Below are positions 1 through 7,188 of a DNA stretch of 12,450 nucleotides, in pieces. The notes beneath the pieces were generated by a model. It ran no database searches. It saw nothing but the letters and a program-made list of their open reading frames with translations, and was not told the origin of the DNA. The DNA lies in the NCBI GenBank assembly GCA_046545815.1, contig JBKGZA010000089.1, forward strand, positions 1 to 12,450, read 5' to 3'. The number at the start of each line of letters is the position of its first letter. Within the stretch, counting starts at the first letter, position 1. The translations under genes and the position numbers were made by a program. The stretch comes from JAGXLC01 sp046545815. GTDB lineage: Bacteria; Bacteroidota; Bacteroidia; Bacteroidales; UBA12077.

Positions 1-202
1 GGGAGAGTTTTTTGATCATTATCCTTTATCTCGCAGGAAATGCGTTTCTCCTGTTCGCATAAAGCATCAGAACACCTCAACCATTAAGCAGGAGAAGATC
101 GAATGGTACAATTAAAGCGGAGTGACTAATAACTGAATCAATCGATTTACTCATGAAGGTACACCTTGTCATTTTCTTTTTATATCAATATACTCTTATA
201 TT
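1..202. other. Left-edge stretch with no supported gene
   Basis: No complete gene is visible here. One plus-strand frame is open from base 2 to a TAA at 113-115 (37 codons, ending in residues EKIEWYN). It could be the tail of a gene that starts outside the window, but an open frame of this length is common by chance and I do not recognise it. On the minus strand an ATG at 17-19 begins MIKKLS and runs off the edge. An AAAGGA precedes it by a few bases, so it could be the start of a neighbouring minus-strand gene. Six codons are too few to decide. No terminator with a T-run is visible downstream of the AraC gene. Confidence 0.2.
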
Positions 203-1069
203 TCATATTATTGCATACGCTCGATTAAAATAGAATTTTCCCCGGTGCGAATGGAGGTAATGTTTGGGAGATGCTTTCATAATGGATTTAAATTCACGAA
301 CGAGGTGGGATTGATCATAATAACCACATTGATAGATGATTTCAGTTATATCCGGTTTGGATCCGTAATCCAGCAAAGAACAAGCTCTGTTAAATCTGAT
401 TATTTTTAAATACATTTTAGGTGACATGCCCATCTCATCAATAAACATCCGATAAAGCGACTTGTAGGAAATACGTAGCTCTGAAGCCAACCGTTCAACA
501 CTTAACAATCCCCTCATTTTTTCAAGATGATTCAGTACGGGAATAATTCGTTGATTTTGATTGGTTTTGTTATTGAGTTGATTTAAAAAGAATGCATTTA
601 TATTTTCAAACCGTAATTTTTCTTCCTCAATCTCTGAAATACTCTCATACTGGGAATATAACTTTCGATCTTTGAGTGAATGAAGGTCAATCAACCTGTT
701 GGTTACTTCATGCAGTTTAATGCCCAGCAATTGGTTAACTCCCATATGTGTAAAAAGGATGCTGATGCCCCTGAACTTTCTTTCATTGGTTTCGATTTTG
801 ATTTTCATCGGATAAGTGAGTTCAAATATTCCGGCCAGAAATGCTGATAGACTCTGTTTGTTTTTTTTGTCTTGACAAACAATTTTACTGCCGTTAAAAA
901 GAAAGAACAATTCCACCCTGCCATTTGGAAGGGCACGGAAAAAAGTTTCTCTGGGAGAATCAGCCGAATTTCCATAAACATAGTAATTGTCTATATAAGG
1001 TTGCAAAGCGGATGGGGGAGATATTGCCTTAATCTGCAAATTTTTCAGGAAATTTTCTTTTTCCGGCAT
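203..1069 (-). CDS. AraC-family transcriptional regulator
   Basis: A 288-residue cytoplasmic DNA-binding regulator. The C-terminal part is a typical AraC/XylS double helix-turn-helix. The first HTH lies at about residues 189-210 (LSVERLASELRISYKSLYRMF) and the second at about 240-261. The second is followed by the family hallmark F-K-x-x-x-x-x-S-P-K-H-Y at 260-271. The N-terminal half (about 15-115) resembles the cupin-like sensing domain common in Bacteroidota AraC proteins (DUF6597-like), with the PYIDNYYVYG opening at 24-33. The ligand cannot be deduced. The ATG at 1067-1069 was chosen because it gives the full sensor domain. No Shine-Dalgarno is seen, which is normal in this phylum. The gene is divergent from the lipoprotein gene at 1330, with 260 bp between them that carry inverted repeats. 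Regulation of that neighbour or of itself is plausible but is inference only. Confidence 0.9.
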   Translation of the reverse strand: MPEKENFLKNLQIKAISPPSALQPYIDNYYVYGNSADSPRETFFRALPNGRVELFFLFNGSKIVCQDKKNKQSLSAFLAGIFELTYPMKIKIETNERKFRGISILFTHMGVNQLLGIKLHEVTNRLIDLHSLKDRKLYSQYESISEIEEEKLRFENINAFFLNQLNNKTNQNQRIIPVLNHLEKMRGLLSVERLASELRISYKSLYRMFIDEMGMSPKMYLKIIRFNRACSLLDYGSKPDITEIIYQCGYYDQSHLVREFKSIMKASPKHYLHSHRGKFYFNRAYAII

Positions 1070-1142
1070 AAATGGTTGTTTTGAAGAGATAGAACAATTG
1101 GCTGTCTAACTTATACCTTATTTTTTCGTCATAAAAAATAAC

Positions 1143-1182
1143 CTCATTATAACGAGTTTTTCAGGTTTTAAAACTTAATGAG
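1143..1182. repeat. Inverted repeat CTCATTA/TAATGAG with nested palindrome
   Basis: Perfect 7-bp arms lie at 1143-1149 and 1176-1182. A 10-bp perfect palindrome, GTTTTAAAAC, sits at 1165-1174 between them. They lie in the divergent gap between the AraC regulator and the lipoprotein gene, so they are candidate regulator sites. AT-rich DNA produces such palindromes easily, and function is not shown. Confidence 0.35.
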
Positions 1183-1228
1183 ACTTGTAACCCTATTTTT
1201 CAAATAAGACGGATGTAAGGGATTAAAA

Positions 1229-1262
1229 GTTGGAATAAAAAAATTTTTTATGCATTTCCAAC
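1229..1262. promoter_or_regulatory. Candidate operator or 5'-UTR stem, GTTGGAA/TTCCAAC
   Basis: Perfect 7-bp arms at 1229-1235 and 1256-1262 flank a 20-bp spacer made mostly of an A-tract joined to a T-tract (about 1237-1249). The element lies 67 bp upstream of the lipoprotein start. It could be an operator for the divergent AraC protein or a hairpin in the mRNA leader. No exact TAnnTTTG box was found in this gap for either gene. Confidence 0.35.
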
Positions 1263-1329
1263 CCTTTGTCTTTTTTCATCGTCTTCCATAGAACAATGTT
1301 TTCATTGTAAAACCAAAAACTAAAAAGCC

Positions 1330-2238
1330 ATGCAAAAAAGCAAACTTAAGAGACAAAGCAACACTTTACTGGGTGTTATGCTGATTGCATTTACTACAAT
1401 GCTATTTGCTGTCACCAGTTGTGAAGAAGAAGAAACAGCGGGAATGCTCCCGGAAAAAGGTGAAGGGCAATTGAATGTTCAATTGACCGATGCACCGATC
1501 AGCCTCGATCTTATTGAGGAAGCCAATGTAACCATCAGCAAGATCGAAATAAGAAAGGACCTGGAAGGTCAGGAATCAGATACGGCCAATCCTTTTATGA
1601 CATTATACGACTCAACCGAGACGTATAATTTAATGGAGTTAAGGAATGGTGTCACTGAAACTTTAGTGGATTTGGAAGTACCTGTTGGGGAATATGACCT
1701 TATCAGGATGTATGTGGACAGTGCGGGTCTAACCCTCACCAACGGCGATTCCTATGATGTAAAGGTTCCGAGTGGCGAGCAAACCGGTATCAAGATATTT
1801 ATTGATCCTGCCATTCAAGTTGCAAGCGGACTTACATCCAACCTTTTGCTCGATTTTGATCTCAGCAAGTCGTTTATATTAAAAGGCAATATGAACTCAC
1901 CTGCAGGTGTTAAGGGTTTCAACTTTAAACCGGTCATCCGTGCGGTTAATCAAACTACCGCAGGACAGATCAGCGGTGCGGTAACCGATACTTCTGAATC
2001 AATCGTTGAAGATGCTGCCGTATGGATCGAACAGGACACGGTTGTAACCACAACTTATAGCGACAGTACAGGAGGATATTCCATTCTCGGTGTTGAGGAA
2101 GGAATCTATGACCTTTATGCCGTTAAGGATGGCTATGATACCACAATGGTAAATGATGTAGAGGTAGTAGCGGGTAATGAAACAACCCGGGACCTCGAAC
2201 TGATCCCCGAAGAGGACGAGACCTCGGAAGAAGAATAA
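1330..2238 (+). CDS. DUF4382 lipoprotein with carboxypeptidase-regulatory-like domain
   Basis: A 302-residue predicted lipoprotein. The basic N-terminus (KSKLKR) and hydrophobic segment 12-28 end in a lipobox, V-T-S-C, with Cys31 as the lipidated residue. Four glutamates follow at once (32-35). In Bacteroidota, acidic residues right after the lipid-bearing Cys often act as a surface-export signal, so the mature protein may be outside the outer membrane. Residues about 45-205 match my recollection of the DUF4382 family: GQLNVQLTDAP, a beta-rich middle, and FNFKPVIRAV near the end. Residues about 212-293 form a carboxypeptidase-D regulatory-like beta sandwich (GQISGAVTD, then GGYSILGVEEGIYDLYAVKDGY). 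The tail is very acidic (EEDETSEEE). The molecular role is unknown; adhesion or binding is a guess. It is a single gene with a terminator just downstream and is divergent from the AraC regulator. Confidence 0.85.
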   Translation: MQKSKLKRQSNTLLGVMLIAFTTMLFAVTSCEEEETAGMLPEKGEGQLNVQLTDAPISLDLIEEANVTISKIEIRKDLEGQESDTANPFMTLYDSTETYNLMELRNGVTETLVDLEVPVGEYDLIRMYVDSAGLTLTNGDSYDVKVPSGEQTGIKIFIDPAIQVASGLTSNLLLDFDLSKSFILKGNMNSPAGVKGFNFKPVIRAVNQTTAGQISGAVTDTSESIVEDAAVWIEQDTVVTTTYSDSTGGYSILGVEEGIYDLYAVKDGYDTTMVNDVEVVAGNETTRDLELIPEEDETSEEE

Positions 2239-2258
2239 TAAGACCTCACGTTGTTTAT

Positions 2259-2296
2259 AAAAATCCCCGGGATGAATATCTTCCGGGGATTTTTTT
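2259..2296. terminator. Strong hairpin terminator, probably bidirectional
   Basis: A perfect 12-bp stem, AAAAATCCCCGG at 2259-2270 with its complement at 2283-2294, surrounds a 12-nt loop. It is followed by a T-run (2290-2296) on the plus strand. It begins 20 bases after the lipoprotein stop codon. Read on the minus strand the stem also ends in a T-run, so it can stop transcripts of the converging ATPase gene as well. Confidence 0.85.
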
Positions 2297-2323
2297 GTCT
2301 GTCCGATCGAAGCGCCTGACTAA

Positions 2324-2365
2324 CTCCTCGGGGTGACCACCTATCTCGTCGGGATGACTACCTAT
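2324..2365. repeat. Two tandem copies of a 21-bp unit
   Basis: Units at 2324-2344 and 2345-2365 match at 18 of 21 positions. They share the core ending in ACCTAT and the GGG(G/A)TGAC block. They lie between two converging genes, just beyond the terminator, where short dispersed repeats often sit. No function can be read from the sequence. Confidence 0.6.
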
Positions 2366-2484
2366 CTTACCCCAAAAATTATCTAACAATCAAGGAGAAA
2401 ATAAAGTTTGTCTGTGATCTTGAACTGCTAACCCCTGAAAAAGGGATTTAAGATAGTAACTCCGGATAACTGCCAGGGAGTGTA

Positions 2485-3399
2485 TTATACCTGCTCAATT
2501 TCTTGACCTGCTGAGTCCATATAGCTCATCAGGTTTTCCAGCCCGATCAGAGGCATGGTGCTTTCAGGCAACATAATATATTGGTTTGCCGGAATGTTTT
2601 TTTTGTAAAAATCTACAGACGCTTCATGCTTACAGCCGTTCAATATTACAGTATGCGGGGATTTTCCAAGATCACGGAGTTTTTCATAGATTCTTATGCT
2701 TTCAGACTGTGACAGTTCATCGGGTTTTGTTACCAGGTTGATTTCCGTATTTTCAGAGCCGAACAGATCGTTGAGGCGGATATAGTTTTCTTTCATCTCT
2801 TTAAGCTTCACAAGGATGGAATCCGTTTCGATGTTTTTTTTGCCGAATTTGATATTGGAGAGGATCTCCTGTTTTTTATAGATCTTTTCGCGCAACCTGG
2901 TTAATTCTTTGATCCAGGTCAGGGTGAGATGGGGGAGGGAGAAAAAACGCAGCGTCAGCGCAGTGGGGGGCATGTCAAAAATGATGGCCTCCTTGTTCTG
3001 GTGTTTTAGCAATATGGATTCGAAAGCCTGCATAAGCGCATATTCTTCAATGCCAGGAGAAAACTGAAGTACCTTGAAGTAGTTTTTGATGCTGAAAGCT
3101 TTTTGGTAGTTGTATTTTTTGCTTACGCTTTCTTCGGTGTCCCTGAGGTATTTTTTGATCCAGCGATCTGTATCTATTTGCGTTACCCAAAGATTCCGTA
3201 TGATTTCTTTTGGTTTTTCCCCTATATTAGTTTGAAAGATATCATTTTGGTTGTGGGCCGGGTCCATGGATACCAGAAGGGTCTTCTGTGCATTCCGGCT
3301 TTTTTCCAGGGATACAAGGGCCGAAACGGTGGATTTTCCCACTCCTCCCTTGCCTGAAAAGAATATCAGTTTGGGGTTTATGGCATACATATTCTTCAA
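2485..3399 (-). CDS. ArsA/Get3-like P-loop ATPase, single domain
   Basis: A 304-residue cytoplasmic ATPase of the ArsA/GET3 group of the deviant-Walker (MinD/SIMIBI) class. Walker A is GKGGVGKST at 16-24 with the signature lysine at 17. Switch I is DPAHNQND at 46-53. Switch II is DMPPTALTLRFFSLP at 142-156, and PGIEEY is at 115-120. The order and spacing fit ArsA/Get3, but switch II has Ala-Leu at 147-148 where classical members have Gly-His. The protein has one ATPase half, so it should work as a dimer. It has a single cysteine (256), so both the ArsA arsenite-binding cysteines and the Get3 zinc CxxC are missing, and no arsenite efflux gene lies nearby. Arsenic resistance is therefore unlikely. 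Handling of a membrane or client protein is possible but unproven. It is downstream of the 94-residue and four-helix proteins, with a promoter of its own likely. Confidence 0.85.
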   Translation of the reverse strand: MKNMYAINPKLIFFSGKGGVGKSTVSALVSLEKSRNAQKTLLVSMDPAHNQNDIFQTNIGEKPKEIIRNLWVTQIDTDRWIKKYLRDTEESVSKKYNYQKAFSIKNYFKVLQFSPGIEEYALMQAFESILLKHQNKEAIIFDMPPTALTLRFFSLPHLTLTWIKELTRLREKIYKKQEILSNIKFGKKNIETDSILVKLKEMKENYIRLNDLFGSENTEINLVTKPDELSQSESIRIYEKLRDLGKSPHTVILNGCKHEASVDFYKKNIPANQYIMLPESTMPLIGLENLMSYMDSAGQEIEQV

Positions 3400-3444
3400 T
3401 TCATCTCTTTTGATTGAACCGAACCCATTTTTTGTTCACAGATT

Positions 3445-3476
3445 CAAACATAAAGCATCAAATTACAAAATTCAAA
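3445..3476 (-). promoter_or_regulatory. Bacteroidota-type promoter for the ArsA-like gene
   Basis: On the minus strand a TATGTTTG (-7 box, TAnnTTTG, complement of 3445-3452) lies 20 bp from an upstream TTTG (-33 box, complement of 3473-3476). Both boxes and the spacing fit the Bacteroidota consensus. It would start transcription about 40 nt ahead of the ATPase start codon. Confidence 0.5.
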
Positions 3477-3507
3477 TCTCAAATATCAATGTACAAAATT
3501 TTAAATT
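3457..3507. repeat. Degenerate CAAAT-type AT-rich repeat
   Basis: Short, imperfect reiterations of CAAATTACAAA, TTCAAATCTC and CAAATATCAA-like words fill this stretch. Similar low-complexity strings occur between genes in Bacteroidota genomes. It overlaps the -33 region of the likely ATPase promoter. Confidence 0.4.
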
Positions 3508-3592
3508 GCGTGTTGATTGGTATTTTTTGACATGGGGTGCTTATAATTTGACATTTTTTTCATAGCCCCGATAAATGGCTAAATATAAACCG

Positions 3593-3877
3593 CTACATCG
3601 GATCCAGCAGGGAAAACAGCTCTCCAAGCGGATCATGGGCCGTTTGAATCCTGTTCAGCATAATACTCAGATCATCTTCCATCTCAGGCAGCAGTTCCAT
3701 CGTGATGTGCACGGGCGGCGAGGGTATGCCTGCAAATGATCCCATCACCAGAAGGGCAAATATGTTGCGCAACTCCTTTTCTTCCCATTCGTGCAAATCT
3801 GATGCATTTCCGCGGTTGATCTCCTCAATATCGCGCAGCAATTTTTTTAATTTGGATATGAGTTCGGATAATCTCAT
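3593..3877 (-). CDS. Unrecognised small acidic helical protein
   Basis: A 94-residue protein I cannot assign to a family. Residues 1-38 form a charged amphipathic helix (LISKLKKLLRDIEEI, then WEEKELR). Next comes a short hydrophobic stretch at 39-51 (IFALLVMGSFAGI), too short for a normal membrane span. A Pro-rich turn, PSPP at 52-55, is followed by an acidic C-terminal half (MELLPEMEDDLSIMLNR, then DPLGELFSLLDPM). No signal peptide and no cysteine is present, so it is probably cytoplasmic. Its start lies 11 bp after the stop of the four-helix membrane protein, so the two are almost surely co-transcribed. The ArsA-like gene follows 193 bp downstream on the same strand. The tight spacing and sensible composition support a real gene. 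Confidence 0.7.
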   Translation of the reverse strand: MRLSELISKLKKLLRDIEEINRGNASDLHEWEEKELRNIFALLVMGSFAGIPSPPVHITMELLPEMEDDLSIMLNRIQTAHDPLGELFSLLDPM

Positions 3878-3888
3878 GCAAATCGATT

Positions 3889-4317
3889 TTAATTGACACG
3901 AAAGATTTTCTGCTCCGCACCGATTCTTTTCTCCGAAGGAAAATAAAAATACAGGGCATACAAAACAAACAACAGCATGACAGAAAGAGGAATTCCAGGC
4001 AGAGCCATCAGATATCCTGCAATCAGAATATATACTGAAATTGAGGCAAGGGTGAGAAAATGCTTTTCAAACTGCATAAATTTATTTTTATCCGTATATT
4101 TTCTCCCCCTGCTTTTGTTCACAAACAGGATACGATACCACAAGGGTAGCACCAGGGCAAAGAGCGCTTCTACTATCATCATTACCATAGGCACCCAACC
4201 CTGATGCACCGGAAAGAAGATGTTGATATTCAATTTTCCCAGTATATACAGCAGCATGAATCCCGCTACACCAGGCATGTTTATTTTTATATAATGTCGA
4301 AGCAGCACTTTTCGCAT
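3889..4317 (-). CDS. Unrecognised four-helix membrane protein
   Basis: A 142-residue integral inner-membrane protein of unknown family. Hydrophobic segments lie at about 15-35, 42-66, 86-106 and 109-127. The N-terminus (MRKVLLRHYIK), the central loop at 67-80 (NKSRGRKYTDKNKF) and the C-terminal tail (PSEKRIGAEQK) are all basic. By the positive-inside rule both ends and the middle loop face the cytoplasm. No catalytic or metal-binding motif is visible. It follows cstA by 110 bp on the same strand with no terminator or clear promoter between them. It may therefore be read through from cstA, and it is tightly followed by the 94-residue protein. A helper role for the transporter or for the ATPase is speculation. 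Confidence 0.65.
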   Translation of the reverse strand: MRKVLLRHYIKINMPGVAGFMLLYILGKLNINIFFPVHQGWVPMVMMIVEALFALVLPLWYRILFVNKSRGRKYTDKNKFMQFEKHFLTLASISVYILIAGYLMALPGIPLSVMLLFVLYALYFYFPSEKRIGAEQKIFRVN

Positions 4318-4427
4318 TGTATTTCATATTGTTATTCGGACTTATTAACCTGTAATGGCTTATTTAATGCAAATCCCATCCTTCCTACTGAGTTCACCAC
4401 AACCAATCAACCATTCTCCCCTGCCTG

Positions 4428-6155
4428 TCATAATGCCTCCACTGCCGGCTGTGGCTTAACGGTGAAGAAGGTTTTCAGCCCTTCAATAACGACCAATATC
4501 ACCAGCAGAATGACCATTCCGTTCACAAAAACCAGCAGCCAGTTATGGTCATTGATGAAGTTGATTTCGTTCAGAATGGAGGCCCAGAAGGTCATAATCA
4601 CCATAAAGGCAGCAGGTATGCCTGAAATAAGCCACTTATAGAAACTTCTTCTTCTCAGGTACATTGTGATCACGATCAGGGCGAGGGCAGCCAATGTCTG
4701 GTTGATGGCACCAAATATGGGCCACAGTGTTAGTGCCCCTTTTCCGTCGGCTCCCGATACAAAGGCCAGGAGGGCTGCTGTAGCCACTACCACAAAGGTG
4801 GTAAAATATATGTTTTTAAATGCCTTCACACCCAGAAAATCAAACAGCTCTGTCACCACATAGCGTTGCACCCGCGTAGCTGAGTCCATGGTAGTGGCAG
4901 CGAACGAGGCCACAAATACACCCATAATGGCTATTGCCACCGAATTGGGTATCCCGGTGGTTTCGATTATATTGGCCGCACCCAAAACAAATGATCCAAC
5001 CTTATCGTTCAGGCCTTGTACAGCAGTCCAGGAAGCATAGTTGTTGGTCCAGGCTTCCGTACCCATCAGCATCTGTCCGTTGTGTTCATAACCCAGACCA
5101 ATGCCTGCGGCAACTGCAATGATTACCAGTGTTGCCAGAAATCCTTCGGTGACCATCGAACCGTAGCCTACAAACAGGGAATCCGGTTCGTTGCGAACCT
5201 GTTTCGCTGAAGTTCCGGAAGCGACCAGTGAATGAAAGCCAGAGATCGCCCCACAGGCAATGGTTATGAAAAGAAAAGGCCATAGTGGTGGTGCCGATTT
5301 GGGTTGCATCTGCACGCCAGGAGCTACCACCTCCATATTGGCGGTAAAGGAAGCAAAAAATACGCCCAGCACCATCAGGCCCATAGCAATCAACAACTGG
5401 TAAGAGTTAATAAAGTCTCTCGGCTGAAGCAAAGTGGTAACCGGAAGTATGGAGGCGATATAGGCATATACCAGCAGCAGAATCGTCCAAATGCCTGTGG
5501 CCGGGATGCCTGCAATATCGGGCATATTTAATGGCAGGTGGGTTCCCAGAATTACTGTGAGGTACATAAGAATTACCGAAATGAGAGACCAGAACAGGAT
5601 ATTTTTCCCTTTCTTGTTTACCAGAAATCCTAGGTTCAACGCGATCGCCACCTGCAGCCATACCGGTATGACCGAAGAAGGGTACATGTGGAAAATCACG
5701 CTGATGACCAGTCCGAATATGGCAATCACCAGCCAGAGCTCCAAGAAGATGATAATGAAAAAGTAAAAGCGGGTGTTTGGGGTGATATATTTGGCCGTGA
5801 ATTCAGATAGGGATTTCCCTTTGTTGCGCATGGAAATGATCAGGGCTCCAAAATCATGTATGGCTCCCATAAAAATGCTGCCCACAAAGACCCAGATCAA
5901 AGCCGGCATCCAACCCCAGATAATGGCAATGGCCGGTCCGACTATTGGTCCCGTTCCGGCGATAGAAGTAAAATGGTGGCCAAAGATGACTTCCCGTTTG
6001 GTGGGCACATAATCGATGCCATCTTCCATGGCACCTGAAGGCACCTTTGCCTCGGGATTGAGTTTCATAATCTGTTTTCCAATGAACTTTCCGTAAATTC
6101 TGTACATGGCGATGTAGCCAAGAGCAGCTGCAATCATAATGAGTAATGCATCCAT
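4428..6155 (-). CDS. cstA: Carbon starvation protein CstA family transporter
   Basis: A 575-residue multi-spanning inner-membrane transporter of the CstA family. Characterised members import pyruvate or peptides, usually when preferred carbon is short. Visible family blocks are DYVPTKREVIFGHHF at 48-62, SIAGTGPIVGPAIA just after it, QPRDFINSYQL, GAISGFHSLVASGTSAKQ and FAATTMDSATRVQRYVV. The whole chain is a series of a dozen or more hydrophobic segments. It is shorter than E. coli CstA (about 700 residues) but fits the shorter class found in many anaerobes. The small YbdD/YjiX-type partner that goes with enterobacterial CstA/BtsT is not seen in this window. The ATG at 6153-6155 gives the expected short periplasmic start and first helix. 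It is divergent from the etf operon, with 266 bp between the two start codons. The substrate cannot be fixed from sequence. Confidence 0.92.
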   Translation of the reverse strand: MDALLIMIAAALGYIAMYRIYGKFIGKQIMKLNPEAKVPSGAMEDGIDYVPTKREVIFGHHFTSIAGTGPIVGPAIAIIWGWMPALIWVFVGSIFMGAIHDFGALIISMRNKGKSLSEFTAKYITPNTRFYFFIIIFLELWLVIAIFGLVISVIFHMYPSSVIPVWLQVAIALNLGFLVNKKGKNILFWSLISVILMYLTVILGTHLPLNMPDIAGIPATGIWTILLLVYAYIASILPVTTLLQPRDFINSYQLLIAMGLMVLGVFFASFTANMEVVAPGVQMQPKSAPPLWPFLFITIACGAISGFHSLVASGTSAKQVRNEPDSLFVGYGSMVTEGFLATLVIIAVAAGIGLGYEHNGQMLMGTEAWTNNYASWTAVQGLNDKVGSFVLGAANIIETTGIPNSVAIAIMGVFVASFAATTMDSATRVQRYVVTELFDFLGVKAFKNIYFTTFVVVATAALLAFVSGADGKGALTLWPIFGAINQTLAALALIVITMYLRRRSFYKWLISGIPAAFMVIMTFWASILNEINFINDHNWLLVFVNGMVILLVILVVIEGLKTFFTVKPQPAVEAL

Positions 6156-6181
6156 AGACCAATAAGTTCAGTTGTTTCCTG

Positions 6182-6198
6182 CAAAAGTATCAAAAATA
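6182..6198 (-). promoter_or_regulatory. Candidate -7 boxes for cstA
   Basis: Two overlapping-range matches to TAnnTTTG are read on the minus strand: TACTTTTG (complement of 6182-6189) and TATTTTTG (complement of 6191-6198). The nearer one would give a very short leader of about 20 nt. No matching -33 TTTG was found at the usual distance, so the assignment is tentative. Confidence 0.4.
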
Positions 6199-6298
6199 TT
6201 CTGTAATTTTTTCAGTGTATATTGATGTGCTTTGAAAAAACACTGTCTTTATCATCTGTTTGTCAAAGTCGGGGAGAATGGCGTAAAGGTGGGAAAAG

Positions 6299-6329
6299 TT
6301 TTAATTTTCTTATCTTATTTATATATTTG
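6299..6329 (+). promoter_or_regulatory. Candidate promoter of the etf operon
   Basis: TATATTTG at 6322-6329 is an exact TAnnTTTG -7 box. A weak -33 match, TTTT, is at 6299-6302, giving a 19-bp spacer. Transcription would begin about 85 nt before the etfB start, leaving an AT-rich leader with no obvious structure. Confidence 0.45.
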
Positions 6330-6421
6330 CTAACCTTGAGCCTGTATAATTCGACGTATTTAGTGAATGTAAGAATCAGTAATTTAACTAATAAGATTGA
6401 ATCATTTAAATTGAATCATCA

Positions 6422-7171
6422 ATGAAAATTTTAGTTTGTATAAGCAATGTCCCGGATACAACCACCAAGGTGAGGTTTACGGATGACAATAAGCAATTGG
6501 ATACCACCGGTGTGCAATGGGTGATTAATCCATGGGATGAACTGGCACTCACCAGGGCTTTACAGTTGAAAGAAGACGGCAATAACCCTGTTGATGCGGT
6601 GACCGTGGTTCATGTAGGGGAAAAGGGTTCCGAAGCCACCATCAGAAAAGCATTGGCAATTGGTGCCGACGAGGCCATACGGGTGAATGCCGACCCCAAA
6701 GATGCTTTTTTTGTTTCGGCTCAGTTGGCTGAAGTGGTCAAACAAAATGAGTTTGATATCATTTTTGCAGGTATTGAGTCGAGCGATTACAACGGGGCTG
6801 CGGTTGGAGGGATGCTTGCCGAACACCTCAATTTGCCTTCGGTATCAGCCGTTTCATCCTTTGAGATGGAGGGTGAGCAGATTAAAATCATACGCGATAT
6901 TGACGGGGGTAAAGAAGAGGTAACATCAGAGCTGCCTATGGTAGCTATAGTCCAGAAGGGAATAGCCCTTGAGCCAAGGATTGCCTCAATGAGAGGCATT
7001 ATGATGGCCAGAAAAAAGACATTGAATGTAATGGAGCCTGTTGATGCCGATTCGCTCACCGAATTTGAAAGCTTTGAGTTGCCAAAAGGCAAACCGCCAT
7101 GCAAGATGATCGATCCGGAAAATGTTGAAGAGTTGGTAGATTTGCTTCAGAATGAAGCCAGGGTGATTTAA
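6422..7171 (+). CDS. etfB: Electron transfer flavoprotein beta subunit
   Basis: A 249-residue cytoplasmic EtfB. It pairs with EtfA to form the soluble flavoprotein that collects electrons from acyl-CoA dehydrogenases. The N-terminus (MKILVCISNVPDTTTKVRF) and NPWDELALTRALQLKE at 36-51 are typical. The nucleotide-binding segment AGIESSDYNGAAVGGMLAEHL lies at about 116-136. The EPRIASMRGIMMARKKTL block at 184-201 contains the C-terminal EtfB signature and the recognition loop that docks on partner dehydrogenases. In that loop Met190 appears to stand where human ETF-beta has Leu195. Length is normal for the family. It is the first gene of the operon and lies 97 bp before etfA, a gap with a short direct repeat. 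Whether this ETF bifurcates electrons cannot be settled by eye. The neighbours favour ordinary transfer to quinone. Confidence 0.95.
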   Translation: MKILVCISNVPDTTTKVRFTDDNKQLDTTGVQWVINPWDELALTRALQLKEDGNNPVDAVTVVHVGEKGSEATIRKALAIGADEAIRVNADPKDAFFVSAQLAEVVKQNEFDIIFAGIESSDYNGAAVGGMLAEHLNLPSVSAVSSFEMEGEQIKIIRDIDGGKEEVTSELPMVAIVQKGIALEPRIASMRGIMMARKKTLNVMEPVDADSLTEFESFELPKGKPPCKMIDPENVEELVDLLQNEARVI

Positions 7172-7188
7172 TATCTATCTGTGATATA

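Noticed and set aside
2..115. Plus-strand open frame as the tail of a real gene
   Set aside because: Thirty-seven open codons without a recognisable motif are not enough evidence; it is mentioned only under the left-edge entry.
2430..2448. Small hairpin after the ArsA-like gene as its terminator
   Set aside because: On the minus strand it makes only six pairs including a G-U and has no T-run. The strong hairpin at 2259-2296 can serve both genes.
2485..3399. Arsenic resistance function for the ArsA-like ATPase
   Set aside because: There is only one cysteine, one ATPase half, and no arsB, arsC, arsD or arsR gene nearby.
4088..4327. 79-codon minus-strand frame overlapping the four-helix protein
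   Set aside because: It is an out-of-frame shadow; the 142-residue frame has clear membrane segments and fits the spacing to its neighbour.
6222..6425. 67-codon plus-strand frame ahead of etfB
   Set aside because: It covers the candidate promoter and leader, has an unlikely composition, and overlaps the etfB start. It looks like chance open frame.
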